DNA of 56,856 nt from Fragilariopsis cylindrus CCMP1102 (GCA_900095095.1 FMBT01000182.1:1-56856), one strand, 5' to 3'. Shown: positions 1 through 11,070, counted from the first letter of the stretch. Numbers and translations are program-made. The notes: generated by a model from the letters alone, not told the origin.

Positions 1-2
1 TC

Positions 3-1084
3 ACAACAGACGAGCATGGTGTTATCTCGTTGCTTGACGATTCCTCTGATGACGATGATGATAATAGTAGTGGAAAATTACCTCCATCCTCGTACAATGC
101 CAAAAAGCGGAGTAGGAACCAATTGCCAGATGATGATCAAATATTTATCTGTTTTGACGACGACGATGCTGATACTGGTATTGATATTGATATTGATACC
201 GATCTCAAGAAATCATCTAGTCCTACATTGTTGGTAGCAACGGGATCATCATCAGCAGTAGCATCGCTAGTGAATGAACCGATACAACCTACCTCTCCTC
301 CCCATAATAATGATTCCACTCGACGGGAACATCGCGCCGTACACCAATCATCTCCGTTCGCTACTGAGGCCGAATCATATCTCGATACGACTCGTAATTC
401 TTTAACACACGAGGAAAAGACAAGAAATTATGATGATGCTCGACGTCCACAGGAAAATTTATACAAAGATCTTAATCATCTAATAGGACAACGGAAAATT
501 CTCATCCGTGGAGGTGATGTAGAATTACACAATGTTTGTCAAGGTGAAATCAATAGGCTTCAAGGTGAGATTAATATTGCTCGAAAAAATGCTCGTGAGG
601 ATATTTTTCATGCTAATAATTCGGCTGGTGGGATGGGGATACAGATAGATCAGGGTGATGATTATGATTATGATGGTAGTACTACTACTAGTAGAATTAA
701 CATTGATTTACATGGACAGTACGTTGAAGATGCAAAAATTCTATTCGACGAAAAAGTTATGCCCGTACTACCAGTACAAAAACGAATCGGGGTAGTAACT
801 GGACGAGGGAAACATTCAAAAACAGCCAAGGGTCAATCCAAGCTGCGTACGGGACTGGTTGATCATATCCGTCGTATGGAAGATTATCGAAGTGGTCGGA
901 TGCGTTATGTAAGTTTCTTGTACAAATACAATCTTTCTATTGAAGCACAATGAGACAGATGTGATTTCCACATAAAACATTTTTCCATCGTGCTGACATG
1001 CCTTACATGCATTCTACTTGTATTTTGTAGCAAATTGATCCAAGAAATAAGGGTAGGTTGTTAGTCGAGTGGATCGGTAAATAA
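3..1084 (+). CDS. Smr-domain protein, 5' end outside window
   Basis: The reading frame is open from the window edge (first full codon at base 3), so the N-terminus is missing. An acidic, Ser/Asp-rich low-complexity N-terminal part is followed by a charged helical stretch (about residues 140-200). A C-terminal Smr domain follows, with the DLHG motif and a VTGRGKHS motif, as in MutS2-C/Smr nucleases and RNA-binding Smr proteins. The codons stop being family-like at a clean GTAAGT donor. Splicing intron 909-1030 joins exon 3-908 to exon 1031-1084, which completes the Smr fold with a RLLVEW strand and a TAA stop. The family acts on nucleic acids, often as an endonuclease. The specific substrate cannot be told from the sequence. 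Its neighbour UFD1 converges on it from the opposite strand. Confidence 0.82.
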
Positions 1085-1340
1085 ATAATAATACGAAGTC
1101 CTTGGTGATAGCAAGATAATTGCTTCTAATAAAGGTGGAACAGGATATGAATGATGTATCAGAGTATTTAATGGTATTATTTTATATCAAATAAAATATG
1201 TATGTACAATGTACTGTCGTTCCAGATCCTCTTTTATTTTCTAGGAATTGACTCGACAACACCATTTAAAAATTCGCAACCGTAGCTTTTCTTGGACTCC
1301 TTTAGTAATATATCGTTCGATTTATTACTGTTCTTGGTCC

Positions 1341-2852
1341 TTACAACTTGTTTGATGATCCCTTGAAAGCTATTCCCGTTTTCTTTAGACGTGAATATTT
1401 GGATCCTACTTTCGTTTTGCGTTTTGACGTAGGAACAGCCGACGCAGCAGCTGCTTCAACTGCATCGGCATCCGGAGGAATCTCTTCTCCCTGAAGATTT
1501 TTCCCGGTTGACGTTAACATTTTTTTTGTACCCGCTGTGGCGGCTGCTGCTAATGCTTCGGCACGTTTTGCTGCCGCTTCGGCTCGTAATTTACGTACAT
1601 CAATTTCGTTACCATCCTTATCTTTCAATACAGATGGAGATTTTCCATCCAATCGTGAACCATCTCCAGCATTGACGGCCCAATAGTCTACTTTTGGTGC
1701 CACTTGAGGAATGGCAGAATTTTGTTGAACACCGGTACCTCCTGTTTTTTCTGCCATCATGGCCGTTGATGATTGTTCTTGTTGTTGTCCGTCCTCATCC
1801 GGCCGTACAATCTCTCCGTTTACTATACGCGTTCCTTCTGGTTTTTTATCGCCTTCGTCGTCAGCAGCTGTATCTAGATTTGTTGCGGAGGATGTTGTCG
1901 ACATTGTTGTAGGACTTGGACATCCCGATGATTGATCTTTACTAACATTTGCACTGTAATCTGGTTCTACGTACCCAACAGGAGCGTCAAAGTCTACGTT
2001 ACAATCCGTTTCAATAATACAAGCTGCATCTTGAGGTTCAACCTCTTTTAGTTCGAAATGATAATTTTTATTGTTGTATGGGAGTTGGATGACATCTCCC
2101 TTGGTGACACAACTATAGTTTCGTAATGCGTGTTCCAACACGGCACGTGGATTGGATATCTCCAAAAAATCAACCGATTGAGGTTGCAACTTCACAAATG
2201 TCGCCTTGGGTAAACTAATATTGGCAACTGTTATAACTGTTCCCTCTTCGATTAATAAATTTTGCATCATCCAAAATGGGATGTAACATGTTCCTTCCTC
2301 TGCAGTAAATTCTAGAACACCGCTATGAGTCGTTTTGTTGTCTACACTAGACGTAAGACGGAATAACATCGGATAATCGACATTCAATCGTGCTAAGGTA
2401 TCAAATGCAGATGGTGGTAATAAGATTTTGTCTCCTCTCTACGTCATTACAAAAAAGCATCAGGAGAATCAGCACCAGAGGTTCGGTATCGTTGTTCAAA
2501 CAATATAAGTAGTCATAGATTCGTTAGTACGGTCCAACCACGATAGAACGATCGACAAAATGAAAAAGAAAGAAAAAATCAATACTTCTTGTGAAATTCT
2601 CAGTCACTATAAATTTTATCCGTTATCCAATACATTTGTTGGTTTTTCACGACATATTCATTATATTCTACTATAATCTAAAATAATAATACGTAACTAC
2701 TAGCTTGTACGTACCTCCAAATGTGATTTGCCTGCATATGCTACACTATAACAGTGATATTGTTCTTCGAAACGACGATTGCTACCGTAACCCGCAGGTA
2801 GGCCACCACCACCACCATAACCGCCCCCGAAAAAACCTCCACCTTGCATCAT
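1341..2852 (-). CDS. UFD1: UFD1, ubiquitin fusion degradation protein 1
   Basis: Two exons, 2715-2852 and 1341-2438, are joined across intron 2439-2714 (GTACGT donor, TAG acceptor). The protein is about 411 residues. Exon 1 encodes a Gly-rich start (GGGFFGGGYGGGGG) and then the UFD1 signature YHCYSVAYAGKSHLE. Exon 2 continues with GDKILLPPSAFDTLARL and NVDYPMLF. The double-psi beta-barrel ubiquitin-binding domain occupies roughly residues 25-205. The tail is low-complexity, with an Ala-rich helix and a basic C-terminus. UFD1 pairs with NPL4 as the CDC48/p97 cofactor that extracts ubiquitylated proteins in ERAD. Diatoms also have a plastid-periplastid (SELMA) set of CDC48/UFD1 proteins. This copy shows no signal peptide, so the host cytosolic/nuclear form is more likely. 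The start is fixed by the family-like exon 1. Confidence 0.93.
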
Positions 2853-3107
2853 ACTTCTTTTTTATTTAATCTGACTATCGTTGTCGTATTTGTTGTTTTT
2901 ATTGCGTATATTTATTTGTTGAATCAATTCTGTTGTTGTCGTTCTTGTTGCTGCTGTAGTGCAAATAAATTATGAGCTGCCACTTTTGATGCCCGAGAAG
3001 AGTTTTTCACTTTCATTCTTTGACTCTCTTTTTTACTAAGTTAAACAAGTCTTTATACAGGTCCCTCGAATTCAACCCCTTGAAGTTAACCCCTTTTTAA
3101 TTCTCTT

Positions 3108-3174
3108 CGAATTCGGGGGAGACGATTTGATATTCGAATCATCAGCTCATCAGGGGTAATAAATTTTTATGACC
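3108..3174 (+). repeat. Dispersed 65-bp repeat, copy A
   Basis: It begins CGAATTCGGGGGAGACGATT and ends AATAAATTTTTATGACC. A near-identical copy lies at 6384-6448 in the same orientation, with one substitution, a 3-base difference and one extra base. The flanks of the two copies do not align, so this is a discrete repeated unit. The two copies bracket the GC-rich gene. Confidence 0.75.
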
Positions 3175-3448
3175 TTAACACGTAATCCCTTAAATACTGT
3201 ATTATGCGCAAATCAATTGCTGTTCGACTAAGTTCCCCTCATAATTTTTTTTGATCCAAGTAGTCAAAACGAGTCGGTTATGTTGTTTCACTTTTTCACT
3301 TAGTGGGTGAGAAAATCAAAATAAAACCAGAAACAACTAAAAACACCAGTAGAACGTGTAGAAGCCTGGGCGAAATCCTGTGCTAAAAATATATAGTTAC
3401 GGTACTTAACACTATTTTCAAATATATTTATTTTTAGAATACGAAACT

Positions 3449-3491
3449 CTCTCTCTCTCTCATTTTCTCTCTCTCTTTCTCTCTCTCTCTA
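3449..3491. repeat. CT-rich microsatellite
   Basis: A run of CT dinucleotides is broken by short T tracts, upstream of the + strand gene starting at 3683. It probably lies in the 5' UTR or core promoter. Confidence 0.85.
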
Positions 3492-3682
3492 CTTAAGTAC
3501 TTTTTCACGCAATGAACTTAGACGCCCCCTCGCGCCAGCAACAATTCATGTTTCTGCATTTGAGAGAACATACTCTGTATCATATTATATTATGTCTTAC
3601 ATTTGGATCACAAACAGCCACAAAACAAAACAAAAAACAAGCCATTATTTCTCCCTCTAACGCCTAGGTAGGTAAAGAAAGA

Positions 3683-5050
3683 ATGATGAACGAGTTGGAC
3701 GATCCGTGGTGTCGGGCATTGCACGAATGCACGGTTTGCTTGCGGGATCAAAACGCAGAAGATGCCGACACCTGTTTGGCCTACCTCGGCGTGCTGGAAC
3801 AGACACTGGAACGGGAATTGATCCACAATGTCGGTTTTGAAGTCGAGGGTGATGAGATTGAAGCCGGAAATGATGCACCGTCGAACTATCCTCCCGGATG
3901 GCGCCAATTTTGTTCCATCGTGGCCCAAACCGCCGATCTGGATCTCGCCATGAACCAGGGATGGATCGAAGAGATAGCAAAAACACAACAGACGCAACAA
4001 CACCAAATCAACAGCTCTGGTATTCCATCGCAGACACGCATATCGGTACAGCGCCTGCAGACCCGTATCTTTACCTTCCAATCGGAAGTCTTTGCCATGA
4101 AGGCAATGCACACGGCCAAGAATCTCAAAGACTGGACGCTGGCGGCGGCGGCATACGAAACCGCCATTCACAATATCCACCGGGCACTGGTCGTCACCGA
4201 CACGGCGATTTCGAGGTGGTGGGGCCGCTGGGAGACCGGCGTCCACACCATGAACCAACACCAACAGGAATCGCTCGTGGAGGACGCTAGCATCGTGGTG
4301 GTGGCGTTGGAATCCCTCATCGACCGCCGCGATATGCTCTTGTCGATGAGCAAGAGGGAGGAATCCAAGTTGCTCCGCAAGCTCCAGCCCCAGTGGGAAT
4401 CCCGCGACGAGGTCAAGCAGCGGATGGGAACGGATCGGTGGAATAACAACCCGAGTGCGAAACACGACTATTCCAATATGCGTACCGACCTCGAGGCGGA
4501 ACTCAAGGACCTCCAAAAGGCCATTATGTCCCTCGAGGAGCTCGATCCGAGGGAGACCCTGGAAAAGGCCAGCGACCTGCAGGAGCAAATGCGGACCAAC
4601 AATAGAAACATCAACAGCAACTCTGCTGTGGGTAGTTCGCGTTCGCTGGATCGCAATAGTGGCACGGCGTCACAGCAGCAGCAGCAACAGCAACAGCACC
4701 GATACAACATGGCGCGACCCTCGCCCGAATGGATGGCACAACGAGTTTCGCTCCAAGACTATCCCGACCCGGTCGATTTTGAATGGATCTTTACCGGTAG
4801 TTGGGAGGCCGTCGAGTTTTTCGAAAAAACGGTGACTCCCCGACAAAATCAAACCAACAACAGCAACAGCAAGCTCGTCAAGCTGGATTGGTACTTTACG
4901 ACCGCCACAATCAAGACGTCTCTCGACCACCCGGTCCAGGGAAAGACCCAGCTCTTTGCCAAACAATGCGATCCCCGCCAATACGTGCAGGTCCTGACGA
5001 ATCCCCGAACCCACACGGGGAACCGGTACCATCGAAAACCAAACCACTGA
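3683..5050 (+). CDS. Unrecognised 455-residue protein in a GC-rich island
   Basis: I do not recognise the family. It is one uninterrupted frame with two adjacent Met codons at the start. The N-terminal 280 residues look helical, with conserved-looking Trp and Cys positions (PWCRALHEC, YPPGWRQFC, RWWGRWETG). A Lys/Glu/Leu-rich stretch (about 265-300) and a Ser/Asn/polyQ linker (eight Gln near residue 335) follow. A compact C-terminal domain of about 100 residues then runs from PDPVDFEWIFTGSWEAVEFF to HTGNRYHRK. No signal peptide or membrane segment is seen. Base composition is clearly more GC-rich than every neighbour, with many G/C-ending codons. The real gene is supported by length, composition and the domain-like C-terminus. 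It could be lineage-specific or acquired. Confidence 0.72.
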   Translation: MMNELDDPWCRALHECTVCLRDQNAEDADTCLAYLGVLEQTLERELIHNVGFEVEGDEIEAGNDAPSNYPPGWRQFCSIVAQTADLDLAMNQGWIEEIAKTQQTQQHQINSSGIPSQTRISVQRLQTRIFTFQSEVFAMKAMHTAKNLKDWTLAAAAYETAIHNIHRALVVTDTAISRWWGRWETGVHTMNQHQQESLVEDASIVVVALESLIDRRDMLLSMSKREESKLLRKLQPQWESRDEVKQRMGTDRWNNNPSAKHDYSNMRTDLEAELKDLQKAIMSLEELDPRETLEKASDLQEQMRTNNRNINSNSAVGSSRSLDRNSGTASQQQQQQQQHRYNMARPSPEWMAQRVSLQDYPDPVDFEWIFTGSWEAVEFFEKTVTPRQNQTNNSNSKLVKLDWYFTTATIKTSLDHPVQGKTQLFAKQCDPRQYVQVLTNPRTHTGNRYHRKPNH

Positions 5051-5599
5051 AACAAATCAAATCAACAACAGCTACAACAACGTTCGTAACAAAACAAAAT
5101 AGACGATATTATAATGTTAGGATACCACATTATTGCACTATTGTTGCGTCGCATTTTTCTTTTTGTTCTCGAACGCTGTTAGAAAAGGATTCCTGTCTCT
5201 GCAGCTAGTCATGTTCTGTAAAGTGTGTTGTCGAGCTCGAACCGAACTTTTCCAGTCGCTCCAACTTTCAATGCTGTTTTTCACAAAGAGAAACAGTAAT
5301 ACGACATCAAGAATTGGTAAAGAAAGCTAGAGATCGGAAGGCATTCGATTCAATGAGTTTGATGCAACGGCATGTTGTTCAATGGTTCCAAGGACTGCAA
5401 GATGCCATCAGTATTCGACAAAAAGAATTTCTTTCTAATCAGGATAAAAGACGAGCCAGTAACAGATATGGACCATTTCTTTGCTCATTACATCCTGATA
5501 AGATGGCGGTATACTATCACAAGAGGCTATCACTCAACGCTGGCAAACCGTGTGTTATGTTTTGTTTTGTTGTATTGGTGGAGACTTCGTGGAGTGGGT

Positions 5600-5752
5600 T
5601 GGGTTGGGACAAACACACACAACCTATGGGTAATACCAGCAACAAAAGCTCGGCTATTTTTCCCGTTGCAAGCTCCGCCCGTGGATTGGGTTGAGACAAA
5701 CACACAACAACCAATGAGTGATAATTTTGCTCCGTTGCAAGCTCCGCCCCTA
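5600..5752 (+). repeat. Imperfect tandem duplication, two units of about 70-85 bp
   Basis: Both units start with TGGGTTGRGACAAACACAC and end with CCGTTGCAAGCTCCGCCC. The middles diverge (AACCTATGGGTAATA against AACCAATGAGTGATA, with extra bases in the first). This looks like an old local duplication. Confidence 0.7.
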
Positions 5753-6383
5753 TCCATTACGGATGCGTCTTATTGCTGCTTCGGTTGATTCGTCTATATT
5801 GCTGCTTCGGTTGTATGACCAGAGCCTGTGTAATTCCGTTTTTGTGCCAAACCAAAATGTTGCACCGATTGCCAGTCAGCCTTGCGGGACACTACTAGTA
5901 CTATACTAGGTAGCTAGTAGTAATACTAGTAGTGTTGGTAGCTGATGCAGCTAATATGAACAGAATAGGAGAAGAGTGTGCTTGTTCCCACCAGAATCAT
6001 TGACTTTCGAACCCTATATATATTGTACTAGGACTATAGTATAGTATTAGTATTACTAGCCTAGTTGGAATGCAATAGCACACGAGAATATAAATGGTTT
6101 CTAGTTACTAGGAAATGGAAAAAGTGGAAAAGGAAAAAAGAATTTACTGACTTCTACATTAGTACAGTAAGTGATCGAAAGAAAATCTCATAACAATAGA
6201 ACATGAAATAATAATAGTGAAAAATTCAATATCTTTCTCGTTGGCTATACTAAAGGTTCAGTTTTTATTCAGCATAAAGATGATCTTAACAAATAAATAG
6301 TGGTTCATTGTCAATATACCATTATCAAATTCTGCTTTTTGTTTTATACCATCATTTGCGGTTCTAAAGTTTTTTTTTCTCCA

Positions 6384-6448
6384 CGAATTCGGGGGAGACG
6401 ATTTGATGTTCGAATCAGCTCATTCAGGGGTAATAAATTTTTATGACC
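6384..6448 (+). repeat. Dispersed 65-bp repeat, copy B
   Basis: Same unit and orientation as 3108-3174. A poly-T tract and CTCCA precede it. The sequence after ATGACC differs from copy A. Confidence 0.75.
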
Positions 6449-6670
6449 CTGCCTGGTTCGAATGGATGGAAAATTTAAAAAGTGGATCTTATTTGACATC
6501 TTTGTTTCAAGTTTCAAACGATCAAAAAGCAAAAATAGAAGTAATACTAGTAACGTCACAACAACAGACACATCAATGCTACAAGTGAACAATAAAAGGT
6601 ATTCCCATCTAGCTATATTTAATATCGCCCGTTTAATTTCATTATTATAAAATAAAACGTTGTATTCAAT

Positions 6671-7291
6671 ATGGGGAAACAATCTTCCTGGCTAATTTTC
6701 CTGATCCTACTGGTATTCCCTTTTCTTTCGATGACATGCCACTCCTTCCAGATTCTGAACAACAATCATCATCACAAGTCCTCCTCCTACGCGACAACAC
6801 ACAGAGAAAGTAGAAAGGAAGTCTTCAAAAAGAATAGAAATATCAATAGATCAGTTGCTACTTATCTCCTTACAAATAAACAAGATATATCTAATAACAT
6901 CAACAATGACCAGAAGACGAAAAGTAAAAATTATAATGACGATGCATTCGGATTTGTATTTTTGGGTTGCTTTCTTGTATCGGAGGATCCATTCTTTGCT
7001 GGGATTTTTCTTATATTTTCAACACTGGCTACTATCGGTACACAGAATGGCATCCTTCCAGCGAAAAATGCTGTACCGGCAGCAGTTGCAGGATGTACAT
7101 TACTCGTTTCGTTACTAATTCCGAATGAACAACTATACGAACTACTACCCTTTGTTGATGGAACTTTTGGTTCGTCATCACCTTCACCGGCTCAGCAAAT
7201 GGGCATAGATCCATCCTTGATCGAAGTAGGATTTTGTTCTGTCTCAATGATTTATGGATTCTTCTTCTCTTCTGATGGAGAAGAAAGCTAG
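6671..7291 (+). CDS. Putative plastid-targeted membrane protein
   Basis: The 206-residue protein begins with a strong hydrophobic signal (MGKQSSWLIFLILLVFPFLS). A CHSF/Q junction follows, resembling the Phe-containing cleavage site of diatom plastid presequences. A basic, Asn/Ser/Lys-rich transit-like stretch runs to about residue 85. Three hydrophobic segments then follow: about 90-120 (FGFVFLGCFLVSEDPFFAG), 130-150 (AVPAAVAGCTLLVSLL) and 185-200. I cannot name the family, and it has no enzyme motif. The layout suggests a small thylakoid or plastid-envelope protein. The start is supported by the signal sequence beginning at the first Met. Confidence 0.7.
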   Translation: MGKQSSWLIFLILLVFPFLSMTCHSFQILNNNHHHKSSSYATTHRESRKEVFKKNRNINRSVATYLLTNKQDISNNINNDQKTKSKNYNDDAFGFVFLGCFLVSEDPFFAGIFLIFSTLATIGTQNGILPAKNAVPAAVAGCTLLVSLLIPNEQLYELLPFVDGTFGSSSPSPAQQMGIDPSLIEVGFCSVSMIYGFFFSSDGEES

Positions 7292-7712
7292 TATAATTAT
7301 CATCAATAGCAACGAAACAGATCAATACGTCACGAGCTGTTCTATTATGAAGGATGGTTTATCGAAACATAGATATTTACTGACCTAACATTTAGAATGT
7401 AAGTCGCAACTAACTAGACTTTAGGCTGCAGTAATATTTGTATCATTGATACGCCCTCTTTCTTGGACCAAGTTGATTGTGTACGGTGGTCGTCGTCGTC
7501 GTCGGAACTCTTTCGATAAGCATTGACCACATCCCAAACGGCGTTTGGTGAATGACAAAAGATCTGCGCTGATAAAGTATAGAGTGGGAGCTACGAATAC
7601 CCATATAGCTCTTATCAAAACTATTTCCTATGATTCGTGCAATCATCGCTCATCTTTAAACGGTATGCGCGATGCTCTGTTGGAATACCACCTTGGTCAC
7701 GTACTTTATTAA
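7292..7712. other. Intergenic region, convergent 3' ends
   Basis: Lies between a + gene and a - gene that converge. A short GTC trinucleotide run sits near 7489. I see no gene or RNA. Confidence 0.6.
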
Positions 7713-9237
7713 TTAATATACCATCATGTAAGATAGAGCTCCAACCACATTTTCCATAATGTCTCCATCGCTCTCTACCTTATCATATTCGTTTCCACTC
7801 TTGGTTGCATAAGCACGCACCCATCCCATAATTATCTCCTCCTCTTCGTTCCGAGTGGCTGTTACATTAGGAGGATCTGCATCATTCCAACCACGAAGAT
7901 CGAGATGGTGGGCGGCATCCTCCATGGCGAAGAAGTAAACACCCCGTTCTATCGCATCATCGCCTCCATCTTGTGCAGATATCCCTGCTCCTCCCCATGG
8001 ATCAATGAGTCCTGTACTGAAGATTGTATTCGACGTCGTCCGGCCGATATCAAAGCCCCCGTATCGCATCGCTAGGACATCGGTATTGGGAACTTGATCG
8101 TAAAGATCGATGCAAATTTGTTTGAGCTTAGCAATTTCGTCATCATAGGAAAAGTCACGAACTCCGTTACCTCCCCTACCGTTAGAGTTGAAGACATGGA
8201 TTGTTTCGGTACATGACTGGTACCCCCATGACGTAAGACCGGGCCCGTCCCCAGGGATATTTCCTGGTCCTTCTTCGGGAGTGTTTAGACAATCTCCATC
8301 GAGGGCGTATCCCATCGATAAAGCAGTTACAGTGGCGGCTCTCTGTAGAAGCGGAATTGAATCATCAGTTAGGATGCTGCAGGAATAATTAACTGGCCAG
8401 GCTGGCATTGATCCGATGGGATATGGATAATTACTTTGTGGAAGTCCCTCCAGTCCATACGTAAAGATGGAGGATTTCATCTGTTTCAAGGCAGAAACGT
8501 TGCAGAAATTGAACGTCGCTAAGATAATTTCGTCATCAGTAGCATCAATTAAATCGACGACGTCCCAGATCGCCTTTAAACAGCCCTCAGTTTTATCGTA
8601 CTGTTTTCCGATAATTTCAGAAAATGTAAGACTTGTGACGTTATGTGCTTCCCAGCCTGCAGTATCATAGTATCCTAACTCGGACGACGAAGCAAGGGCA
8701 CCCTGAATACTAAATGGGTAGGCGAGTCTCATATAAGCGGCAAGGGTTGCACCGTAACTTCCACCGAAGGCAATTGTCGGACAGGCTACTGCATTGTAGT
8801 CCTTCTTAACCTGAAGGAGAAGTTCAACATAATCTTCCAATACCTGCTGAGTAGTTAGATAGGTGCAACATTCCTCCGTTGGTATCGACTCGCCATAATA
8901 ACGCTCCTCGAAAAAGAGTAGAAGTCCACCATATTTTTCGGCTAGGTATTTCATAAAACCATTTGAGTTCCAAAAAGCAGTGACAGGTCCTTCATTTCCC
9001 GTATATAGAAAAATAGGACCGGGACAGCCATCGGATAACGGATCTTTTTGTCCGAAGAAATCATCATTTACGAGATAGCGCTGACTATACGTAGGCTGAG
9101 AAGGTTGGAAAGGCGCAAGGTGATCTAGGGTGTTGTTAAAGAACTTTATTTGGTAAGTTAGATCTTCGTACGACGCCGCGAAGGCTGTAGTTATCTGCAA
9201 TAGGAATGAGTAGAAGTATTTCAGGACGGAGTTTCAT
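7713..9237 (-). CDS. Serine carboxypeptidase, family S28 (Pro-X carboxypeptidase/DPP2-like)
   Basis: About 505 residues. The S28 order is visible: FFNNTLDHLAPF near the N-terminus, GPIFLYTGNEGP, FFEERYYGES, then the nucleophile elbow GGSYGA with the catalytic Ser. The charge-relay Asp lies in STGLIDPWGGAG and the His in DAAHHLDLRGW. The family removes residues C-terminal to proline (PRCP) or N-terminal dipeptides (DPP2) in lysosomes or outside the cell. Several N-x-S/T sites fit a secreted glycoprotein. The best start is the ATG at 9237 (MKLRPEIL), which gives a signal peptide. That frame shifts to the main frame near 9197-9225, where the mature part begins TTAFAASYEDLTYQ. The frame break needs a net change of one base and its exact place cannot be told. 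It matches the indel pattern elsewhere in the window. Confidence 0.88.
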
Positions 9238-9751
9238 TTTTTCTAGCTGACTTTGATATGGAAATTTTACGTGGTTATATGGGTTGAATCGATACGAATT
9301 CCCTTCTTGTACACAAAAGATTATGTTGGAACTCTTCGTCAGCCCTAAACATCGCCGTAAGAAGTACAAGTAAAGATCTTCTTTGATTGTTGTTGCTTGT
9401 TTCATTCTTAATATTATTCTGATTCTTGTTGGCTACTCATTGTACGGTATGATGGATCGTTATTACTGTACGTGTTCACTTTTTAAGTGTGATTCAACCT
9501 AATTCGACCACTTCGACTAAAACCTTGACTAAATTAGAAGAAAAGAAAAAAGATTGTTGTGTCGCCTAGATCGCGATGACGAAATATATGATACAGAAGA
9601 TAAAATCCGTGAATAAAAGCAAAAACATAAACTGTACCAACAAAAGAAAACAGTCCACGGTCACACCACATCATCGATCATCGATCATCAATAAACAAAA
9701 GGTGCTTACCAAGATATTAAATTCCTTGAAAAACAGAACTATAACTTTTAG
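9238..9751. other. Divergent promoter region, S28 peptidase / CREG-like gene
   Basis: Separates divergent genes. The - strand frame stays open upstream of the peptidase start for about 55 codons (to 9405), but this part is not family-like. Otherwise nothing is recognised. Confidence 0.5.
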
Positions 9752-10759
9752 ATGATGGTGATGACCAGAAGATCTTTGATTAACAAGATGATGTTTTTGC
9801 AGTTGTCGTTGTCGTTGCAGTTGGTGCTACTTCTTATTTGTATCCTCACCGGCGAGCACGGAGGAATCATTGCTATATCGAGTAATAGTGATGAACACGA
9901 ATGCGCATGTAAGTTAGAGGAACGACCAGATCTTACCAAGAAGGCTGAAACAGCTAGATGGATGGTCCATTCACTTAATTGGGGTGTTATATCATCTATA
10001 TCATCAAGATTAGTAGGATCAGAAGAAGAGAAGTCTTCTCCGGTACCATTCGGGAATGTATATTCATTTGTGGATGGATCATGTGATAACTCAACTGGTA
10101 TACCATATATATATGGTACATATTTGGATCAAACTTTTAAGGATACAATAAATAATAATATGGTTTCATTAACATTATCAGAATCATCATTGTCATCTGT
10201 TTGTTCTCAAGAACGTCATGGATTTGTTGATTCGTGCATGATTGGTACTAAATATGGTGATCCAGAAAATCCTGTTTGTGCAAGATTAACTTTAACGGGA
10301 AAATTAATTCCATTAAAGGAAGACGGAGATGACAGTAATGAATACGAACTTGCTAAGAATGCATTATTTGAACGTCATCCTAGTATGGCAGATTGGCCTG
10401 TCGGACATGGGTACGTTTACTCTTACGGTACAATGTACCATTCATCTTCGTTGTTGTTGTTGTTGTTGTTGTCGCTGTTATTCTTGCGCATCTTATTCTA
10501 AACTTCTATAAATGCATTTTCGAATCATATCTCATAAAATACCTCTGTGTTGCTATTGCATAATAATCGAATAATTTGTACAATACTTGTACGTTGTTGT
10601 TTTTGTCTTTTTAGTTGGGTAATAGCTAAAATCGATTTACAAGATATATGGTTAATTGATTACTTTGGTGGTGCAACGATCCTTGATCCAAAGGAATATT
10701 TTTCAGTATCAGTAGGATCAGCAGGATCAACAACAAAATCAGTTGAAATCACCAATTGA
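9752..10759 (+). CDS. CREG: CREG-like secreted glycoprotein (FMN-binding split-barrel fold)
   Basis: Two exons, 9752-10410 and 10615-10759, are joined across a GTACGT...TTTTTAG intron and give 267 residues. The N-terminus is a signal peptide with several alternative Mets (a run of Leu around residues 17-32). The CREG/PNPOx-like domain follows: AETARWMVHSLNWGVISSIS, FGNVYSFVDG, GIPYIYGTYLDQTFKD, ENPVCARLTLTGKL, AKNALFERHPSMADWPVGHG. Across the splice junction comes WVIAKIDLQDIWLIDYFGG. CREG proteins are secreted or endolysosomal glycoproteins related to pyridoxamine-phosphate oxidase, but they are not known to be active oxidases. The continuous family match across the junction is strong evidence for the intron. 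The exon 1 frame reads through into a poly-Leu tail if unspliced. Confidence 0.87.
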
Positions 10760-11070
10760 TGGAATGATATCAATAATAATATATATATATAACTAGATAA
10801 ATATAGCGACTTTCTATTCGTAGTGTATCGGTCGGTATAGATACTGTAGTAAGTTATAATAAAAACTAGAAGTCTAATTTATACTGTATTATAGTATTAT
10901 ACTATATTATATTGCATTACATTACATATCGATCCAGATGAGCGAAGTAGTATCGTATTATGTACAAAGTGTACTATCATCAATCATCGTGTAACTAACA
11001 ACCACAAAGTAATTTTTTCCCATTTAACATCAAAAAACGAATCATCATCGTAATTCTTATTGATCATTCA
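10760..11070. other. Intergenic region, convergent 3' ends
   Basis: AT-rich, with a short AT dinucleotide run (about 10779-10792) and TATAGTATTATACT-like words. No gene is seen. Confidence 0.55.

Larger units (their letters stand above)
2853..3682. other. Intergenic region upstream of UFD1 and the GC-rich gene
   Basis: No coding signal was found. The stretch is AT-rich and contains one copy of the 65-bp dispersed repeat (3108-3174) and a CT-rich microsatellite (about 3449-3491) about 190 bases before the next start codon. It should hold the divergent promoters of UFD1 (-) and the following + strand gene. Confidence 0.6.
5051..6670. other. Long non-coding stretch with local repeats
   Basis: No convincing gene was found. 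Short open frames of 60-138 codons overlap on both strands, have no recognisable motif and run across repeats. Contents are an imperfect direct duplication (5600-5752), a twice-repeated ATTGCTGCTTCGGTTG (about 5773-5814), stretches built from ACTAGTA-type words (5890-6060) and copy B of the dispersed 65-bp repeat. Confidence 0.6.

Noticed and set aside
3608..4588. Long antisense open frame of 326 codons over the GC-rich gene
   Set aside because: Arg/Leu/His-rich composition is typical of the complement of a GC-rich coding frame. The + strand frame is longer and has domain-like sequence.
5133..5909. Several overlapping small open frames
   Set aside because: They lie over a local duplication on both strands and share no known motif.
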